A program made the translations under genes and the position numbers. A stretch of 64,000 nucleotides of DNA from Stenotrophomonas sp. ESTM1D_MKCIP4_1. Lineage in GTDB: Bacteria > Pseudomonadota > Gammaproteobacteria > Xanthomonadales > Xanthomonadaceae. The stretch is taken from positions 1,524,731 through 1,588,730 of the forward strand of contig NZ_CP026004.1 in NCBI RefSeq assembly GCF_003086895.1, given 5' to 3'. Under the pieces are notes generated by a model. That model worked only from the letters and a program-made list of their open reading frames with translations, ran no database searches and was not told the DNA's origin. Of this stretch, positions 35,022 through 45,420 are shown piece by piece (position 1 is the stretch's first letter; the number at the start of each line of letters is the position of its first letter).

Positions 35022-36365
35022 ATGGCGAGGCAGATCCGCTCGATCACCCTGGGCCTGGCCTGGCGCCTGTTCCTGGCCCAGGCGTTCACCGTGTTGTTTG
35101 CGGTGGTGGCGCTGATCCTTACCTGGGGCGACAAGGAGTCCTGGGGTATGGACATGTTCACCGCCGAGGACGTCGCCCGGGCGGTGCACAGCCAGGGCGA
35201 ACACCTCGTGCTGGACGAGCCGCGCTGGCAGGCGCTGGACGCACGTGCCGGTGGCAACCTCTGGTTCGTAGCCGTCGATGACCGCGGTGTGTGGCTGGAA
35301 CGCGGCAAGGTGCCGGCGATCCATGCACCGCTGCTGGCACGGTTGCCGGCACTGGGCGCCACCGAGGTGGGGTCGCTGGTGCCGCCCTACCTGGATGTGG
35401 CGCGGGTGATGGTGCGCAACGAAGATGGCCGCCGCATCACGGTCATGGCCGGTGGTGCGCCCAAGGGCGGGCTGGTGGATGGTGCGCTGATGGTCCTGCG
35501 CCTGATCGGCTTCTGGTTCTTCCTGCCATTGATCGTGGTCACCCTGCTGGTGATGCCGACGGTCATCCACCGGGCGATGCGCGGCGTGCGCCGGCTGGCC
35601 CAGCAGGCCAAGGAACTGGATATCGGCCAGCCCGGTGCGCGGCTGGACGAGCGCCTGGTCTCCACTGAGGTCGCGCCGCTGGTGGGTGCGTTCAACGATG
35701 CCATCGACAAGGTCCAGCAGGGCTACGCCGCGCGCGACAAGTTCCTGGCCGATGCAGCCCATGAACTGCGTGTGCCGATCGCCGTGGTGCAGGCGCGGCT
35801 GTCGCAGCTGCCGCAGGGCGAACTGAAATCGCAGCTGCTGACCGATGTGGCGCGGCTGGGCAACGTCGCCGAACACCTGCTCGACCTGCAGCGGCTGGAC
35901 CGTAACGTCAGCGCGCTGCAGCGGGTGGACCTGGCCCATGTGGTGCGCGAATCGGCGGCCGAGCTGGCGCCGCTGGTGGTGGGGGCAGGGTATGGCTTTG
36001 AAGTGGATGCGCCGGAGACACCGGTGTGGATCCAGGGCGATGGCCTGGCACTGGGACGGGTGATGGCCAACCTGGTGCACAACGCCATCGTCCATGGCGG
36101 TGGTCGTGGCACCATCTGCGTGCGCCTCGATGCGCAGGGCCTGCTGGAAATCAGCGACCAGGGCGCGGGCGTGCCGGTGAGTGACCGCGAGGCCATCTTC
36201 GAGCCTTTCCACCGCCTGCGCGCCGCTGGCAGCGGCAGTGGCCTGGGCCTGCATCTGGTGAAGGAAATCGTCCAGCACCACGGTGGCAGCGTCAGCGTTG
36301 CGGAGGCGGTCGGCGGCGGCGCCAGCTTCCGGGTCAACTTCCACCGCGCCACCCTGCGCCGCTGA
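35022..36365 (+). CDS. Two-component sensor histidine kinase
   Basis: 447 residues. Two membrane segments (about 12-35 and 160-185) enclose a periplasmic sensor. A HAMP-like region follows, then a HisKA H-box with FLADAAHELRVPIAV (His near 245), an N-box (NLVHNAIVHG), a G1 motif (DQGAGVP) and a G2 motif (GSGLGLHLVKEIVQHHGG). It phosphorylates the preceding regulator. The nearby MipA/OmpV gene is a candidate target (inference). The stimulus is unknown. Confidence 0.95.
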   Translation: MARQIRSITLGLAWRLFLAQAFTVLFAVVALILTWGDKESWGMDMFTAEDVARAVHSQGEHLVLDEPRWQALDARAGGNLWFVAVDDRGVWLERGKVPAIHAPLLARLPALGATEVGSLVPPYLDVARVMVRNEDGRRITVMAGGAPKGGLVDGALMVLRLIGFWFFLPLIVVTLLVMPTVIHRAMRGVRRLAQQAKELDIGQPGARLDERLVSTEVAPLVGAFNDAIDKVQQGYAARDKFLADAAHELRVPIAVVQARLSQLPQGELKSQLLTDVARLGNVAEHLLDLQRLDRNVSALQRVDLAHVVRESAAELAPLVVGAGYGFEVDAPETPVWIQGDGLALGRVMANLVHNAIVHGGGRGTICVRLDAQGLLEISDQGAGVPVSDREAIFEPFHRLRAAGSGSGLGLHLVKEIVQHHGGSVSVAEAVGGGASFRVNFHRATLRR

Positions 36366-36433
36366 GGTCGCCCACAGGCGCGTGCGGGCTTGCCTGATAG
36401 GCAGCTGCGGCACCGCGCGGCGACGCTGCGGAG

Positions 36434-38821
36434 ATGCGCACCATTGCCGTGGTTGCACCCCTGCTGGGCCCTGCCTGTGCCGCCGCGCTGGTGCTGGGGG
36501 CGCTGGCGTGCGTGCTGCTGCCGGTTCTGCCGCCACGCGGGCTGTGCGTCGTCCTGGCGCTGCTGGCCCTGCCGGGCTGGGCATGGCAGTGGCGCGGGCG
36601 TGCAGTGGCGGCCGCGGTCTTCGGCCTGGCCTGGGCCGGCTGCCACGGACACACAGCCCTGCAGCAGCAGGTACCCGCGGCAGCGGTGGCGCAGGATATA
36701 CGGGTGCGCGGGCGCGTTGTCGGGTTGCCACAGGTCCGCGCCGACCACAGCCGCTTCCTGCTTGAGGTGCACGAGGCAGAGGGATGGCCCGCGCTGCAGG
36801 GGCGGCGCCTGCAGGTCGGCTGGCACGAACCGCGGCGCTCGCGGATGCCTGATCCGTTGCGCGGGACGCTGCGCGCGGGGGCGCACTGGGAGCTGTCGCT
36901 GCGCGTGCGGCCGCCACGATCGCGGATCAATCCCGGTGGTTTCGATGGCGAGCGTTACGCCGTGCTGCAGGGGCTGGCCGGCAGTGCCAGCGTGCGCGAG
37001 CCAGGACGTGCGCGGCAACTGCGGGCTGCGCACGGACTGGTCGCGTGGCGCGAGCGCTGCAGTACCGCCATTGCCGCGCAGGTTGAACGACCCGCGGCGC
37101 GCTTCATCCAGGCGCTGGCGCTGGGTGATACCCGCGGCCTGGACGATTCCGACTGGGAGCAGTTGCGCGCGCTGGGCCTGGCCCATCTGATCGCCATTTC
37201 CGGCTTCCATGTTGGCCTGGTCGCCGGCTTCGCCGCCCTGCTGTGCGCGGGGCTGTGGTGGCTGTGGCCGGCACTGGCGCGGGCATGGCCGCGCCCACAG
37301 GCTGCCGCCGGTGCCGCTGCGTTGGCGGCCGCCGGTTACACGCTGCTGGCCGGCAGCGAGCTGCCCACGGTGCGGACGGCGCTGATGATCGCAGTCGTGG
37401 CGCTGGCGCGCGCCCATCGGCGTCCGCTGGGCACGGCGTCAGCGCTGTCCCTGGCGGCGGTGGGGATGCTGCTCCCCGCGCCGCTGTCCGTGCTTTCGGC
37501 AGGCTTCTGGCTCAGCTTCAGCGGTGTGCTGTGGCTGCTGTGGTGCCTGCCGCAACGGCCGCCGTCCGGCATCGCCGGGGTGCTGCGTGCGGCCGTGGCC
37601 GGGCAGGGCGTGGCCAGCCTGGCGCTGCTGCCGCTGGCGGTGGTGCTGTTCGGCGGCACGTCGTGGCTGGGGCCGTTCATCAACCTGCCGGTGGTTCCCT
37701 GGTGGAGCCTGCTGGTGGTGCCGCTGGCCCTGCTCGGCACCGGCCTGCAGGCGCTGTGCGAAGGGGCGGGCGCGTGGCCGTGGCGCGCGGCGGCCTGGTT
37801 GTTCGATCTCAGTTGGGGGCTGCTGCAGCCTGTGGCGCAGCACCCGCAGGCGATGTGGTGGCTGCCGCAGGCGCCGGCCTGGGCGCTGCCGACGGCGCTG
37901 GCGGGTGTCTTCTGGTGGCTGTTGCCGCGTGGCGCAGGGGGGAGTCTGGCCGGCGCGCTGCTGTGCCTGCCCTTGCTGTGGCCGTCCGTGCCTGCGCCGC
38001 GGCACGGCGAGCTGGAACTGCTGGTGCACGACGTGGGGCAGGGGGCCGCCGTGCTGCTGCGGACCGCCACGCATGCCCTCTGGTACGACGCCGGCCCGCC
38101 TGCGGGCGAAGGCGGTGAGCGCGTGCTGCTGCCGGCCGCGCGCGCACTGGGGCAGGCGCCGCCGTCGCAACTGCTGCTCAGCCACGACCATCTGGACCAT
38201 GCCGGCGCTCTGCCGGCCCTGCGTGCCGCACTGCCGCGCCTGCAGGTGCTGGCCCCGCCGGGCAGCCAGGTCGAGAGCGCGTTGCCCTGTGCAACGGGCC
38301 TGCGCTGGCAGTGGGACGGGGTGGACTTCCAGGTGCTGCATCCGCCAGCGGACGGCAGCGCACCCGACAACGAAACCAGCTGCGTGCTGCGGGTAGAGGG
38401 CCGGCATGGCGTCGTGCTGCTGCCGGGGGATATCGGACGCCGGGCCGAACGGCAGATGCTGCAGGCAGACCCTGCTGCCCTGCCCGCCGATGTCGTCCTG
38501 GTGCCGCATCATGGCAGTGACGGCAGCTCGACGGCCGCCTGGGTCAAGGCGGTAGCGCCCCGGCTGGCCCTGGTCTCGGCCGGCCACCAGAACCGTTTTG
38601 GCCACCCGAAACGTGACGTAGTGCTGCGCTGGCAGGCCGCAGGCGCCGAAGTGCTGTCTACGGCCGAGTCCGGTGCGATCCGCGTATGGCTTGGCGCACA
38701 AGGGCTGCAGGTGCGTGAACAGCGGATCCATGCGGCCCGGTGGTGGGACGCCGCAGGCCGGGCGCGGTCGGCTGCTATCCTATCGCCGATCGAACAAGCG
38801 GCCGATGGGCCGGAGGGTTGA
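36434..38821 (+). CDS. comEC: ComEC/Rec2 DNA-uptake channel protein
   Basis: 795 residues. N-terminal hydrophobic segments and a DUF4131 region (to about 190), a multi-helix Competence domain (about 215-480, LGLAHLIAISGFHVGLVAGF is its signature), and a C-terminal metallo-beta-lactamase-like domain starting ELLVHDVGQGAAVLLR, with metal motif SHDHLDHAG and later LPGDIGRRAE and PHHGSDGSS. It carries single-stranded DNA across the inner membrane during transformation. First gene of the long run leading to lpxK and uvrC; exbB follows after 3 bp. Confidence 0.95.
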   Translation: MRTIAVVAPLLGPACAAALVLGALACVLLPVLPPRGLCVVLALLALPGWAWQWRGRAVAAAVFGLAWAGCHGHTALQQQVPAAAVAQDIRVRGRVVGLPQVRADHSRFLLEVHEAEGWPALQGRRLQVGWHEPRRSRMPDPLRGTLRAGAHWELSLRVRPPRSRINPGGFDGERYAVLQGLAGSASVREPGRARQLRAAHGLVAWRERCSTAIAAQVERPAARFIQALALGDTRGLDDSDWEQLRALGLAHLIAISGFHVGLVAGFAALLCAGLWWLWPALARAWPRPQAAAGAAALAAAGYTLLAGSELPTVRTALMIAVVALARAHRRPLGTASALSLAAVGMLLPAPLSVLSAGFWLSFSGVLWLLWCLPQRPPSGIAGVLRAAVAGQGVASLALLPLAVVLFGGTSWLGPFINLPVVPWWSLLVVPLALLGTGLQALCEGAGAWPWRAAAWLFDLSWGLLQPVAQHPQAMWWLPQAPAWALPTALAGVFWWLLPRGAGGSLAGALLCLPLLWPSVPAPRHGELELLVHDVGQGAAVLLRTATHALWYDAGPPAGEGGERVLLPAARALGQAPPSQLLLSHDHLDHAGALPALRAALPRLQVLAPPGSQVESALPCATGLRWQWDGVDFQVLHPPADGSAPDNETSCVLRVEGRHGVVLLPGDIGRRAERQMLQADPAALPADVVLVPHHGSDGSSTAAWVKAVAPRLALVSAGHQNRFGHPKRDVVLRWQAAGAEVLSTAESGAIRVWLGAQGLQVREQRIHAARWWDAAGRARSAAILSPIEQAADGPEG

Positions 38822-38824
38822 AAC

Positions 38825-39487
38825 GTGTGGGAACTGGTCAAGGCCGGTGGCTGGCCGATGGTGCCGCTGCTGCTGTTGGGCGTACTGGCTTTGGCGATCG
38901 TCCTGGAGCGTTTCTGGTCCCTGCGGCGCAATGAGGTGCTGCCGCCTGGCCTGGGCCAGGAAGTGCGCAACTGGGCCGCGCGCGGCAAGCTCGATCCCGC
39001 CCACCTGCAGACCCTGCGTGCGAATTCGCCGCTGGGCGCGCTGCTGGCTGCCGCGCTGGAAGCGCGCAACCGTCCGCGCGACCAGATCCGCGAGCGCATC
39101 GAGGATACCGGCCGGCACCTGGTCCACCGCATGGAACGTTTCCTCAATGCGCTGGGCACCATCGCCTCGGCCGGCCCGCTGCTGGGCCTGCTGGGCACGG
39201 TCATCGGCATGATCCAGATGTTCCTGGGCATCCTCGACCACGGCGTGGGCGATGTGAACCAGCTGGCCGGCGGCATCGGCAAGGCGCTGGTGTGCACGGC
39301 CACGGGCATGATCGTGGCCATCCCGGCGCTGATGTTCCATCGCTTCTTCAAGGGCCGCATCCACGGCTACGTGGTGGAGATGGAACAGGAAGCCAGTGCC
39401 CTGCTGGATACGCTGGATGGTCGCCCGGGGGTGATGAACCCCGCACCGGCACCGCGTGCTGCCGCCCCTGCCACGGCCAAGGCCTGA
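38825..39487 (+). CDS. exbB: ExbB/TolQ-family proton-channel protein
   Basis: 220 residues. Three membrane segments: near 10-28, and the conserved pair around 115-180 (FLNALGTIASAGPLLGLLGTVIGMIQMF and IGKALVCTATGMIVAIPALMFHRFF). With ExbD it converts proton-motive force into work on a TonB-like partner. The GTG start at 38825 fits the first helix. Placed before exbD and msbA, a conserved Xanthomonad order; whether it energises TonB or an LPS-related process is not settled. Confidence 0.9.
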   Translation: MWELVKAGGWPMVPLLLLGVLALAIVLERFWSLRRNEVLPPGLGQEVRNWAARGKLDPAHLQTLRANSPLGALLAAALEARNRPRDQIRERIEDTGRHLVHRMERFLNALGTIASAGPLLGLLGTVIGMIQMFLGILDHGVGDVNQLAGGIGKALVCTATGMIVAIPALMFHRFFKGRIHGYVVEMEQEASALLDTLDGRPGVMNPAPAPRAAAPATAKA

Positions 39488-39490
39488 TCC

Positions 39491-39913
39491 ATGCGCATCG
39501 GCAACGACCGATCCCAGGATGAGCCGCATATCGATCTGGTTCCGCTGATCGACGTCATCCTGGTGCTGATCATCTTCTTCGTGGTCACCACTACGTTCGA
39601 CGCGCGCTCGACGCTGCAGGTGCAGCTGCCGACCGCCAGCGACCAGCAGACCAACGAGCCGCCGCGTTCGCTCAGCGTGCTGATCAACGCCGACGGCCGC
39701 TACTTCGTCAACGACCAGGAAGTGCTGCGCACCGATGTCGAATCGGTGAAGCAGACCATCGCCGCGGTGGCCGGCACCGATCGCGAACAGACCGTGCTGC
39801 TGCGCGCCGACGCGCGCACTCCCTACCAGGCCGTGGTGACCGCGCAGGATGCGCTGGGCCAGCTCGGCTTCCGTCGTATCGCCATCGCAACAGCGCCAGA
39901 GGTGCGTCCATGA
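39491..39913 (+). CDS. exbD: ExbD/TolR-family biopolymer transport protein
   Basis: 140 residues. One N-terminal membrane helix with the essential Asp in HIDLVPLIDVILVLIIFFVVTT, then a periplasmic alpha/beta domain. Forms the proton-conducting complex with ExbB. Starts 3 bp after exbB and overlaps the msbA start by 4 bp. Confidence 0.92.
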   Translation: MRIGNDRSQDEPHIDLVPLIDVILVLIIFFVVTTTFDARSTLQVQLPTASDQQTNEPPRSLSVLINADGRYFVNDQEVLRTDVESVKQTIAAVAGTDREQTVLLRADARTPYQAVVTAQDALGQLGFRRIAIATAPEVRP

Positions 39914-41658
39914 GTTCCAATCACGCGCCAGTGTGGCCGATCTACAAACGCCTGCTCGGCTATACCCGGGCCTACTGGGTGTTCATGGTGGCCGCCGTCA
40001 TCGCGATGGTGGTCGAGGCCCTGGCCGGCTACCACTTCACCAAGCTGATGGAGCCGCTGGTCAACGAAGGCTTCGTCGACCCGCAGCCGCGCGCTGCCGT
40101 CGTGCTGCCGCTGACCATCCTCGGCCTGTTCCTGATGCGCAGCCTGGCCACCTGGGTCAGTGATTACACGTTGGCCAAGACCGGCCGCAGCGTGGTCCGC
40201 GACCTGCGTGAGCAGGTCCTGGACAAGTACCTGCACCTGCCGTCCTCGCACTTCGATACCGAAGCCACGCCGGTGATGGTCAGCCGCCTGAACTTCGATA
40301 CCGAACAGGTCACCCAGGCCAGCGCCGACGCGCTCAAGACCATGGTGGCCGACACCCTCACCATCATCGCCATGCTGGTGGTGATGCTGCAGATGAGCGT
40401 CAAGGTGACCCTGGCCATGCTGCTGGTGGTGCCGCTGATCGGCGCCATCGTGTCCTACGTGGGCAAGCGCTACCGGCGCATCAGCCGCGGCATCCAGGAC
40501 GGCATGGGCACCATGGCGCAGACCGCCGAACAGTCGCTGGCCGCGCAGCAGGAAGTGAAGGTGCACGGCACCCAGCAGCACGAGATCAGCCGCTATTCGC
40601 GCCTGGCCAACCGCATGCTGGCGCTGAACATGAAGGTGGAAGTGACCCGTGCGGCCGCCTCCAGCGTGGTCCAGTTCCTCGCCGCGCTGGCGCTGGCGGT
40701 CATCGTCTGGGTGTCCACCCGCGAAGCACTGGCCGGCAAGCTCAATGCCGGCCAGTTCATGGGCCTGATGACCTCGATGATGGCCATCATTCCCTCGCTG
40801 CGTCGCCTGACCAGCGTGCAGACCTCGATTTCGCGCGGCGTGGCTGCCGCCGAACGCCTGTTCGGCATCATCGACATGCCGGTCGAGCGGGATGCCGGGC
40901 GCACGCCGCTGCAGCGCGCCCGCGGCGAGCTGGCCTTCGACCACGTCATGCTGCGCTACCGTGCCGACAGTGGCATCGCCCTGGATGACATCACCTTCGT
41001 CGCCAAGCCCGGCACGGTCACCGCCATCGTCGGCCGTTCCGGCAGCGGCAAGACCAGCCTGATCCGCCTGGTCCCGCGCTTCTACGAGCCCAGCGGCGGT
41101 GTCATCACCCTCGATGGCGTGCCGCTGGATGACTACGCGCTGGCCGATCTGCGCCGCCAGGTGGCCATGGTGGGGCAGAAGGTCATGCTGTTCGATGACA
41201 CCATCGCCGCCAACATCGCCTATGGCATGGAAGCGACCGACGAGCAGATCCGTGCGGCGTCCGAAGCGGCCAATGCGTGGGAGTTCATCGCACGCATGCC
41301 GCAGCAGCTGCAGACCCCGGTGGGCGAGAACGGCGCGCTGCTGTCCGGTGGCCAGCGGCAGCGCCTGGCCATCGCGCGCGCGATCCTGCGCGACGCACCG
41401 ATCCTGATCCTGGACGAAGCCACCGCCGCACTGGACAACGAATCCGAGCGCCTGGTACAGGACGCGCTGCAGCGCCTGATGCCTGAACGCACCACCCTGG
41501 TGATCGCGCATCGCCTGTCCACCATCGAACACGCCGACCAGGTGCTGGTGATGGACCACGGCCGCATCGTCGAACGGGGTACCCACCGGGAGCTGCTGGA
41601 AATGGGGGGCCTGTACCAGCACCTGCACAGCATGCAGTTCCGCGAAAGGCAGGACTGA
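39910..41658 (+). CDS. msbA: Lipid A export ATP-binding/permease MsbA
   Basis: 582 residues. Six-helix transmembrane domain (to about 315), then a nucleotide-binding domain with Walker [14 protein letters not shown] (near 375), Q-loop VGQKVMLF, signature [17 protein letters not shown], Walker [13 protein letters not shown] and H-loop IAHRLS. It flips core-lipid A across the inner membrane. Its last base overlaps the lpxK start. Confidence 0.96.
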   Translation: MSSNHAPVWPIYKRLLGYTRAYWVFMVAAVIAMVVEALAGYHFTKLMEPLVNEGFVDPQPRAAVVLPLTILGLFLMRSLATWVSDYTLAKTGRSVVRDLREQVLDKYLHLPSSHFDTEATPVMVSRLNFDTEQVTQASADALKTMVADTLTIIAMLVVMLQMSVKVTLAMLLVVPLIGAIVSYVGKRYRRISRGIQDGMGTMAQTAEQSLAAQQEVKVHGTQQHEISRYSRLANRMLALNMKVEVTRAAASSVVQFLAALALAVIVWVSTREALAGKLNAGQFMGLMTSMMAIIPSLRRLTSVQTSISRGVAAAERLFGIIDMPVERDAGRTPLQRARGELAFDHVMLRYRADSGIALDDITFVAKPGTVTAIVGRSGSGKTSLIRLVPRFYEPSGGVITLDGVPLDDYALADLRRQVAMVGQKVMLFDDTIAANIAYGMEATDEQIRAASEAANAWEFIARMPQQLQTPVGENGALLSGGQRQRLAIARAILRDAPILILDEATAALDNESERLVQDALQRLMPERTTLVIAHRLSTIEHADQVLVMDHGRIVERGTHRELLEMGGLYQHLHSMQFRERQD

Positions 41659-42677
41659 TGGCAGGCAAGGGTACCCAGACCCCGCCGTACTGGTACGACG
41701 GCAGCCCGGTGCCATGGCCGATGCGGCTGCTGGCACCGGTCTACGCAGGCGTGGCGGCATTGCGCCGGCGCCTGTACCGCCGTGGCTGGCTGAAGCGGCA
41801 TGCACTGCCTGTGCCGGTCATCGTGGTCGGCAACATCACCGCTGGCGGCACCGGCAAGACGCCGCTGACCATCGCCCTGGTCGAACGCCTGCGCGCAGCC
41901 GGTTGGACGCCGGGCGTGGCCAGCCGTGGCTACGGCCGCGAAGAGGCGGACAAGGCGCGCTGGGTCGAGGCCGATACGCCGACCGCGCTGGGTGGTGACG
42001 AGCCGGTGCTGATCGCGTGGAAGACCCGCGTGCCGGTGCGCGTGGACAGCGACCGCGTGGCTGCGGGCAAGGCACTGATCGCGGCCGGCTGTGATGTCAT
42101 CGTCTGCGATGACGGCCTGCAGCACTACCGCCTGCAGCGCGACATCGAAATCGAAGTGATCGACGCCCAGCGCCGCTACGGCAACGGCCGGATGATTCCC
42201 GCCGGCCCCCTGCGCGAGCCGGTCAGCCGCGCCGACGAATGCGACTTCCGTGTCGTCAACCTCGGCCAGGCCGATGAAGCCACAGCGGCCCAGGCCTGCG
42301 GCTTCGGCCAGTGGCCGATGGCCCTGCACATCGACAGCGCGCAGCCGCTGCCCGGTGGCCGGCCACGCCCGCTGGCGTACTTCGCCGGCCAGCGTGTGCA
42401 CGCCGTGGCCGGCATCGCCAACCCGCAGCGCTTCTTCGACATGCTGCGCGCGCGAGGCATCGGCGTGGTGCCGCATGCCTTTGCCGACCACCAGGTCTAC
42501 CAGCCGCAGGACCTGTCCTTCGGCAGCCAGCTGCCGGTGCTGATGACCGAAAAGGATGCGGTGAAGTGCCGCGCCTTCGGCAATGACTGGCACTATGCAG
42601 TGCCGCTGCGCGCCGAACTGCCGGCCGCCTTCTGGGTGGCCCTGACCGACCGCCTGGACAAGCTGCGCCCGAACTGA
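41658..42677 (+). CDS. lpxK: Tetraacyldisaccharide 4'-kinase LpxK
   Basis: 339 residues. P-loop kinase of lipid A synthesis: [21 protein letters not shown] (near 57-70) is the Walker A region, [22 protein letters not shown] the characteristic LpxK motif, followed by [14 protein letters not shown] and late [10 protein letters not shown]. It phosphorylates the tetraacyldisaccharide at the 4' position in the inner membrane. Coupled to msbA. Confidence 0.96.
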   Translation: MAGKGTQTPPYWYDGSPVPWPMRLLAPVYAGVAALRRRLYRRGWLKRHALPVPVIVVGNITAGGTGKTPLTIALVERLRAAGWTPGVASRGYGREEADKARWVEADTPTALGGDEPVLIAWKTRVPVRVDSDRVAAGKALIAAGCDVIVCDDGLQHYRLQRDIEIEVIDAQRRYGNGRMIPAGPLREPVSRADECDFRVVNLGQADEATAAQACGFGQWPMALHIDSAQPLPGGRPRPLAYFAGQRVHAVAGIANPQRFFDMLRARGIGVVPHAFADHQVYQPQDLSFGSQLPVLMTEKDAVKCRAFGNDWHYAVPLRAELPAAFWVALTDRLDKLRPN

Positions 42678-42752
42678 GCGACCGCGCGGCGCTTGCAATC
42701 GCCTGCCGCCGGCCGCATCCCTCCCGTATCGCGCCTGCCGAGTACCGCCCGC

Positions 42753-43526
42753 ATGACCGAATTCGTTGTCGCCATTCCGGCCCGCTTCGCCGCCTCGCGC
42801 CTGCCGGGCAAGCCCTTGCGCCTGCTGGGCGGTGAACCGCTGGTGCTGCATGTGGCGCGCCGCGCGCTTCAGGCCGGCGCCCGCGAGGTCTGGGTGGCCA
42901 CCGATGACACGCGCATCGCTGACGCGCTGGATGGACTGGGCGAGGTCAAGGTGGCCATGACCGCGGTCGAGCATGCCTCCGGCACCGACCGCCTGGCCGA
43001 GTGCGCGCGCATCGCCGGCTGGTGCGACGAAACCGTGGTGGTCAACCTGCAGGGCGATGAGCCGTTCGCCCCGGCCGCCGGCATCCGCGCCGTGGCGCAG
43101 GCGCTGGTCGAGGGAGACGCACCCATGTCGACCCTGGCCACGACCGTCGAGGACGCCCACACCCTGTTCGACCCGAACGTGGTCAAGCTGGTGCGCAACG
43201 TCCGCAACGAGGCGATGTACTTCAGCCGTGCGCCGATCGCCTGGCATCGCGATGGCTTCGCGCGCAGCCGCGAGGCGCTGCCGGAAGGCCATCGCTGGCT
43301 GCGCCACATCGGCATCTACGGCTATCGCGCCGGCTTCCTGCAGCAGTTCGCGGCGATGCCGCCGGGCCAGCTCGAGCAGGTCGAGGCGCTGGAACAGCTG
43401 CGCGTGCTGGAAGCCGGTTTCCCGATCAGCGTGGCGATCTCGCCCGAAGCCTTCCCGCCGGGCATCGATACGCCCGAAGACCTGGCCCGTGCCGAGGCCC
43501 TGCTGCAGTCCATGGCGGTGCGATGA
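42753..43526 (+). CDS. kdsB: 3-deoxy-manno-octulosonate cytidylyltransferase
   Basis: 257 residues. Activates Kdo as CMP-Kdo for LPS. N-terminal nucleotide motif [18 protein letters not shown], then [17 protein letters not shown] and the [16 protein letters not shown] region typical of KdsB. The start at 42753 places the CTP-binding motif immediately after the N-terminus, as in the family. Overlaps the next gene by 4 bp. Confidence 0.97.
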   Translation: MTEFVVAIPARFAASRLPGKPLRLLGGEPLVLHVARRALQAGAREVWVATDDTRIADALDGLGEVKVAMTAVEHASGTDRLAECARIAGWCDETVVVNLQGDEPFAPAAGIRAVAQALVEGDAPMSTLATTVEDAHTLFDPNVVKLVRNVRNEAMYFSRAPIAWHRDGFARSREALPEGHRWLRHIGIYGYRAGFLQQFAAMPPGQLEQVEALEQLRVLEAGFPISVAISPEAFPPGIDTPEDLARAEALLQSMAVR

Positions 43527-44011
43527 ACCTGCTGGTCGTCTGCCTGGGCAACATCTGCCGTTCGCCGATGGCCGAGGGGGCATTGCGCGCCCGCCTGCAG
43601 GCCTCGCCACTGGCGGGCCGGGTGCACGTCGATTCGGCGGGTACCGGCGACTGGCACGTGGGCGAGCCGCCGGACCGGCGAGCCATCGCCTGTGCCGCCC
43701 GCCATGGCGTGGACATCGGTGGCCTGCGTGCGCGCCAGCTGCAGCCAGGGGATTTCGACCGTTTCGACTGGATCCTCTGCGCCGACGAGGCCAACCTGCG
43801 CGACGCCGCGCGGGTGGCTGCGCCTGCCCGGCGCGAGCGGCTGTCGCTGTACCTGCCCTGGTCCGGGGGGCAGGGCGCCCCGGCCATCCCGGATCCCTAT
43901 ACCGGCGGCCAGGACCACTTTGAACAGGTGTGGACGATGGTCGACCAGGCTGCAGAACGTGTCGTGGCACGACTGTTGCATGACGCCGAGTCCGGCATAA
44001 TCAGGCCATGA
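43523..44011 (+). CDS. Low-molecular-weight protein tyrosine phosphatase
   Basis: 162 residues. P-loop CLGNICRSP (Cys7, Arg13) at the N-terminus and the DPYTGG general-acid loop near residue 127. Such enzymes in LPS or capsule regions often dephosphorylate BY-kinases, but no kinase is present here. Embedded in the run with 4-bp overlaps on both sides, so coexpression with kdsB is likely. Confidence 0.93.
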   Translation: MNLLVVCLGNICRSPMAEGALRARLQASPLAGRVHVDSAGTGDWHVGEPPDRRAIACAARHGVDIGGLRARQLQPGDFDRFDWILCADEANLRDAARVAAPARRERLSLYLPWSGGQGAPAIPDPYTGGQDHFEQVWTMVDQAAERVVARLLHDAESGIIRP

Positions 44012-45420
44012 ACGCCCAGCCCGTCCAGGATCTGCCCGAGTTTGCCACCTGGCTCAATGCCGCCCCCTGCACGTTGACCGAACTGCGTGGCCGCCCGGTC
44101 GCGCTGCTGTTCGTCAACGCCGCATCGGCCTGGAGCATGCAGCGGTTGGCCGAGTTCGGCCAATGGCTGTCACGCAACCCCGGTCGGCTGCAGCCATTGG
44201 TGCTGCATGTGCCGCGCTTCGATTTCGAGCGCGACGCAGGCGCTGCGCTGAAGCTGCTGCGCCGGCAGGGCCTGTCGATGCCGGCGCTGCTGGATGCTGA
44301 CTGGGATGGCTGGCGCCGCTTCGGCGTGACCTCCTGGCCGACCGTCATCCTGCTCGATGCCCAGGGGCGCGAGCAGCAGCGCCTGGTTGGCCAGGGCGCG
44401 CCCGGCGAACTGGAACGCGCCTTGACCGATCTCTGCGAGAACGCGCCACTGGCACCGTCGCGCGGAGGCAGCGAACTGCATCCGGAACTGCCGCATCCAT
44501 TGCGTTTCCCCACCGGGCTGGCAGTGAACCGGGATCGCCTGTACATCGCCGACAGCGGTCGCCATCGCATTCTGGAGTGCAGCCACGGCGGACGCGTGCT
44601 GCGCCAGTTCGGGCTGGGCACCGCCGATTTCATGGACGGCAACCTGGCCGAAGCCGCGTTCCACCGCCCGCAGGGGCTGGTGCTTGAGCGCGACTCGCTG
44701 TACGTGGCCGATACCGGCAACCATGCCGTGCGTCGCATCAACCTGGCCACCAGCCAGGTCGATACGCTGTGCGGCAACGGTCGTCCCGGCACGCCGGTGG
44801 AAGGCCCGGTCGCACAGCCGCGGCAGGTGGCCCTGGACCATCCGGTCGGCCTGGCCATCGCCGACAACCAGCTGCACATCGCCATGGCCGGTGACAACCG
44901 CCTGTGGAGCTTCCACCTGGGCCTGCGCAGCCTGCAGTGGCGCGCCGGCAGTGGCGCCATCGACGAGCGCGATGGCAGTGGCCACATGGCCGCCTTCGCC
45001 CAGCCCACCGGCCTGGCCGTGGTGCAGCAGGTGCTGTACGTGGCCGATGCACTGGGTTCTTCCATCCGGGGGGTGCAGCTGCGTGGCGATCTGGTACAGA
45101 CCCTGGTCGGGCAGGGCACGTGGCGCTTCGGCGCGGAGGACGGCCCGCGCGGACAGGCCAGCCTGCAGTACCCGCAGGCCATCGCGCTGAGCCCGGACGC
45201 TCCCGTGCTGTGGATCGCCGACACCGGCAACGGCCGCCTGCGCACCCTGCGCCTGGGGGGCGGTGATCTGATCACCCAGCCGCTGCCGCGTCGCCTGCAC
45301 GGTCCGGCGGGCCTGGCGGTGGGCGCTGGTGCCGTGTGGATCGCTGAGACCGATGCACACGCCGTGCTGCGTTTTGACCCGGACAGTGGCGTGCTCAGCG
45401 AAGTGCCGATCAGCGAATGA
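44008..45420 (+). CDS. NHL-repeat protein with thioredoxin-like N-terminus lacking CxxC
   Basis: 470 residues. The N-terminal third has a thioredoxin-like fold (ALLFVNAASAWSMQRLAEF, cis-Pro in GVTSWPTVILLDAQG), but both catalytic cysteines are absent (the WCxxC position reads WSMQR). The rest is an NHL beta-propeller (repeats such as LYIADSGRHRILECS, LYVADTGNHAVRRINL and LWIADTGNGRLRTL). The arrangement is like NHLRC2-type proteins, whose bacterial role is unclear. No signal peptide is seen, so it is probably cytoplasmic. Overlaps the phosphatase and uvrC by 4 bp. Confidence 0.88.
   Translation: MNAQPVQDLPEFATWLNAAPCTLTELRGRPVALLFVNAASAWSMQRLAEFGQWLSRNPGRLQPLVLHVPRFDFERDAGAALKLLRRQGLSMPALLDADWDGWRRFGVTSWPTVILLDAQGREQQRLVGQGAPGELERALTDLCENAPLAPSRGGSELHPELPHPLRFPTGLAVNRDRLYIADSGRHRILECSHGGRVLRQFGLGTADFMDGNLAEAAFHRPQGLVLERDSLYVADTGNHAVRRINLATSQVDTLCGNGRPGTPVEGPVAQPRQVALDHPVGLAIADNQLHIAMAGDNRLWSFHLGLRSLQWRAGSGAIDERDGSGHMAAFAQPTGLAVVQQVLYVADALGSSIRGVQLRGDLVQTLVGQGTWRFGAEDGPRGQASLQYPQAIALSPDAPVLWIADTGNGRLRTLRLGGGDLITQPLPRRLHGPAGLAVGAGAVWIAETDAHAVLRFDPDSGVLSEVPISE

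Noticed and set aside
35723..38731. Long antisense frames over the histidine kinase and comEC
   Set aside because: Same GC-bias artefact; no signal peptide, domain or ribosome binding site supports them.
41220..43970. A 916-codon frame antisense to msbA, lpxK and kdsB
   Set aside because: It crosses three well-defined genes with overlapping starts and stops and shows only Arg/Gly/His-rich sequence.
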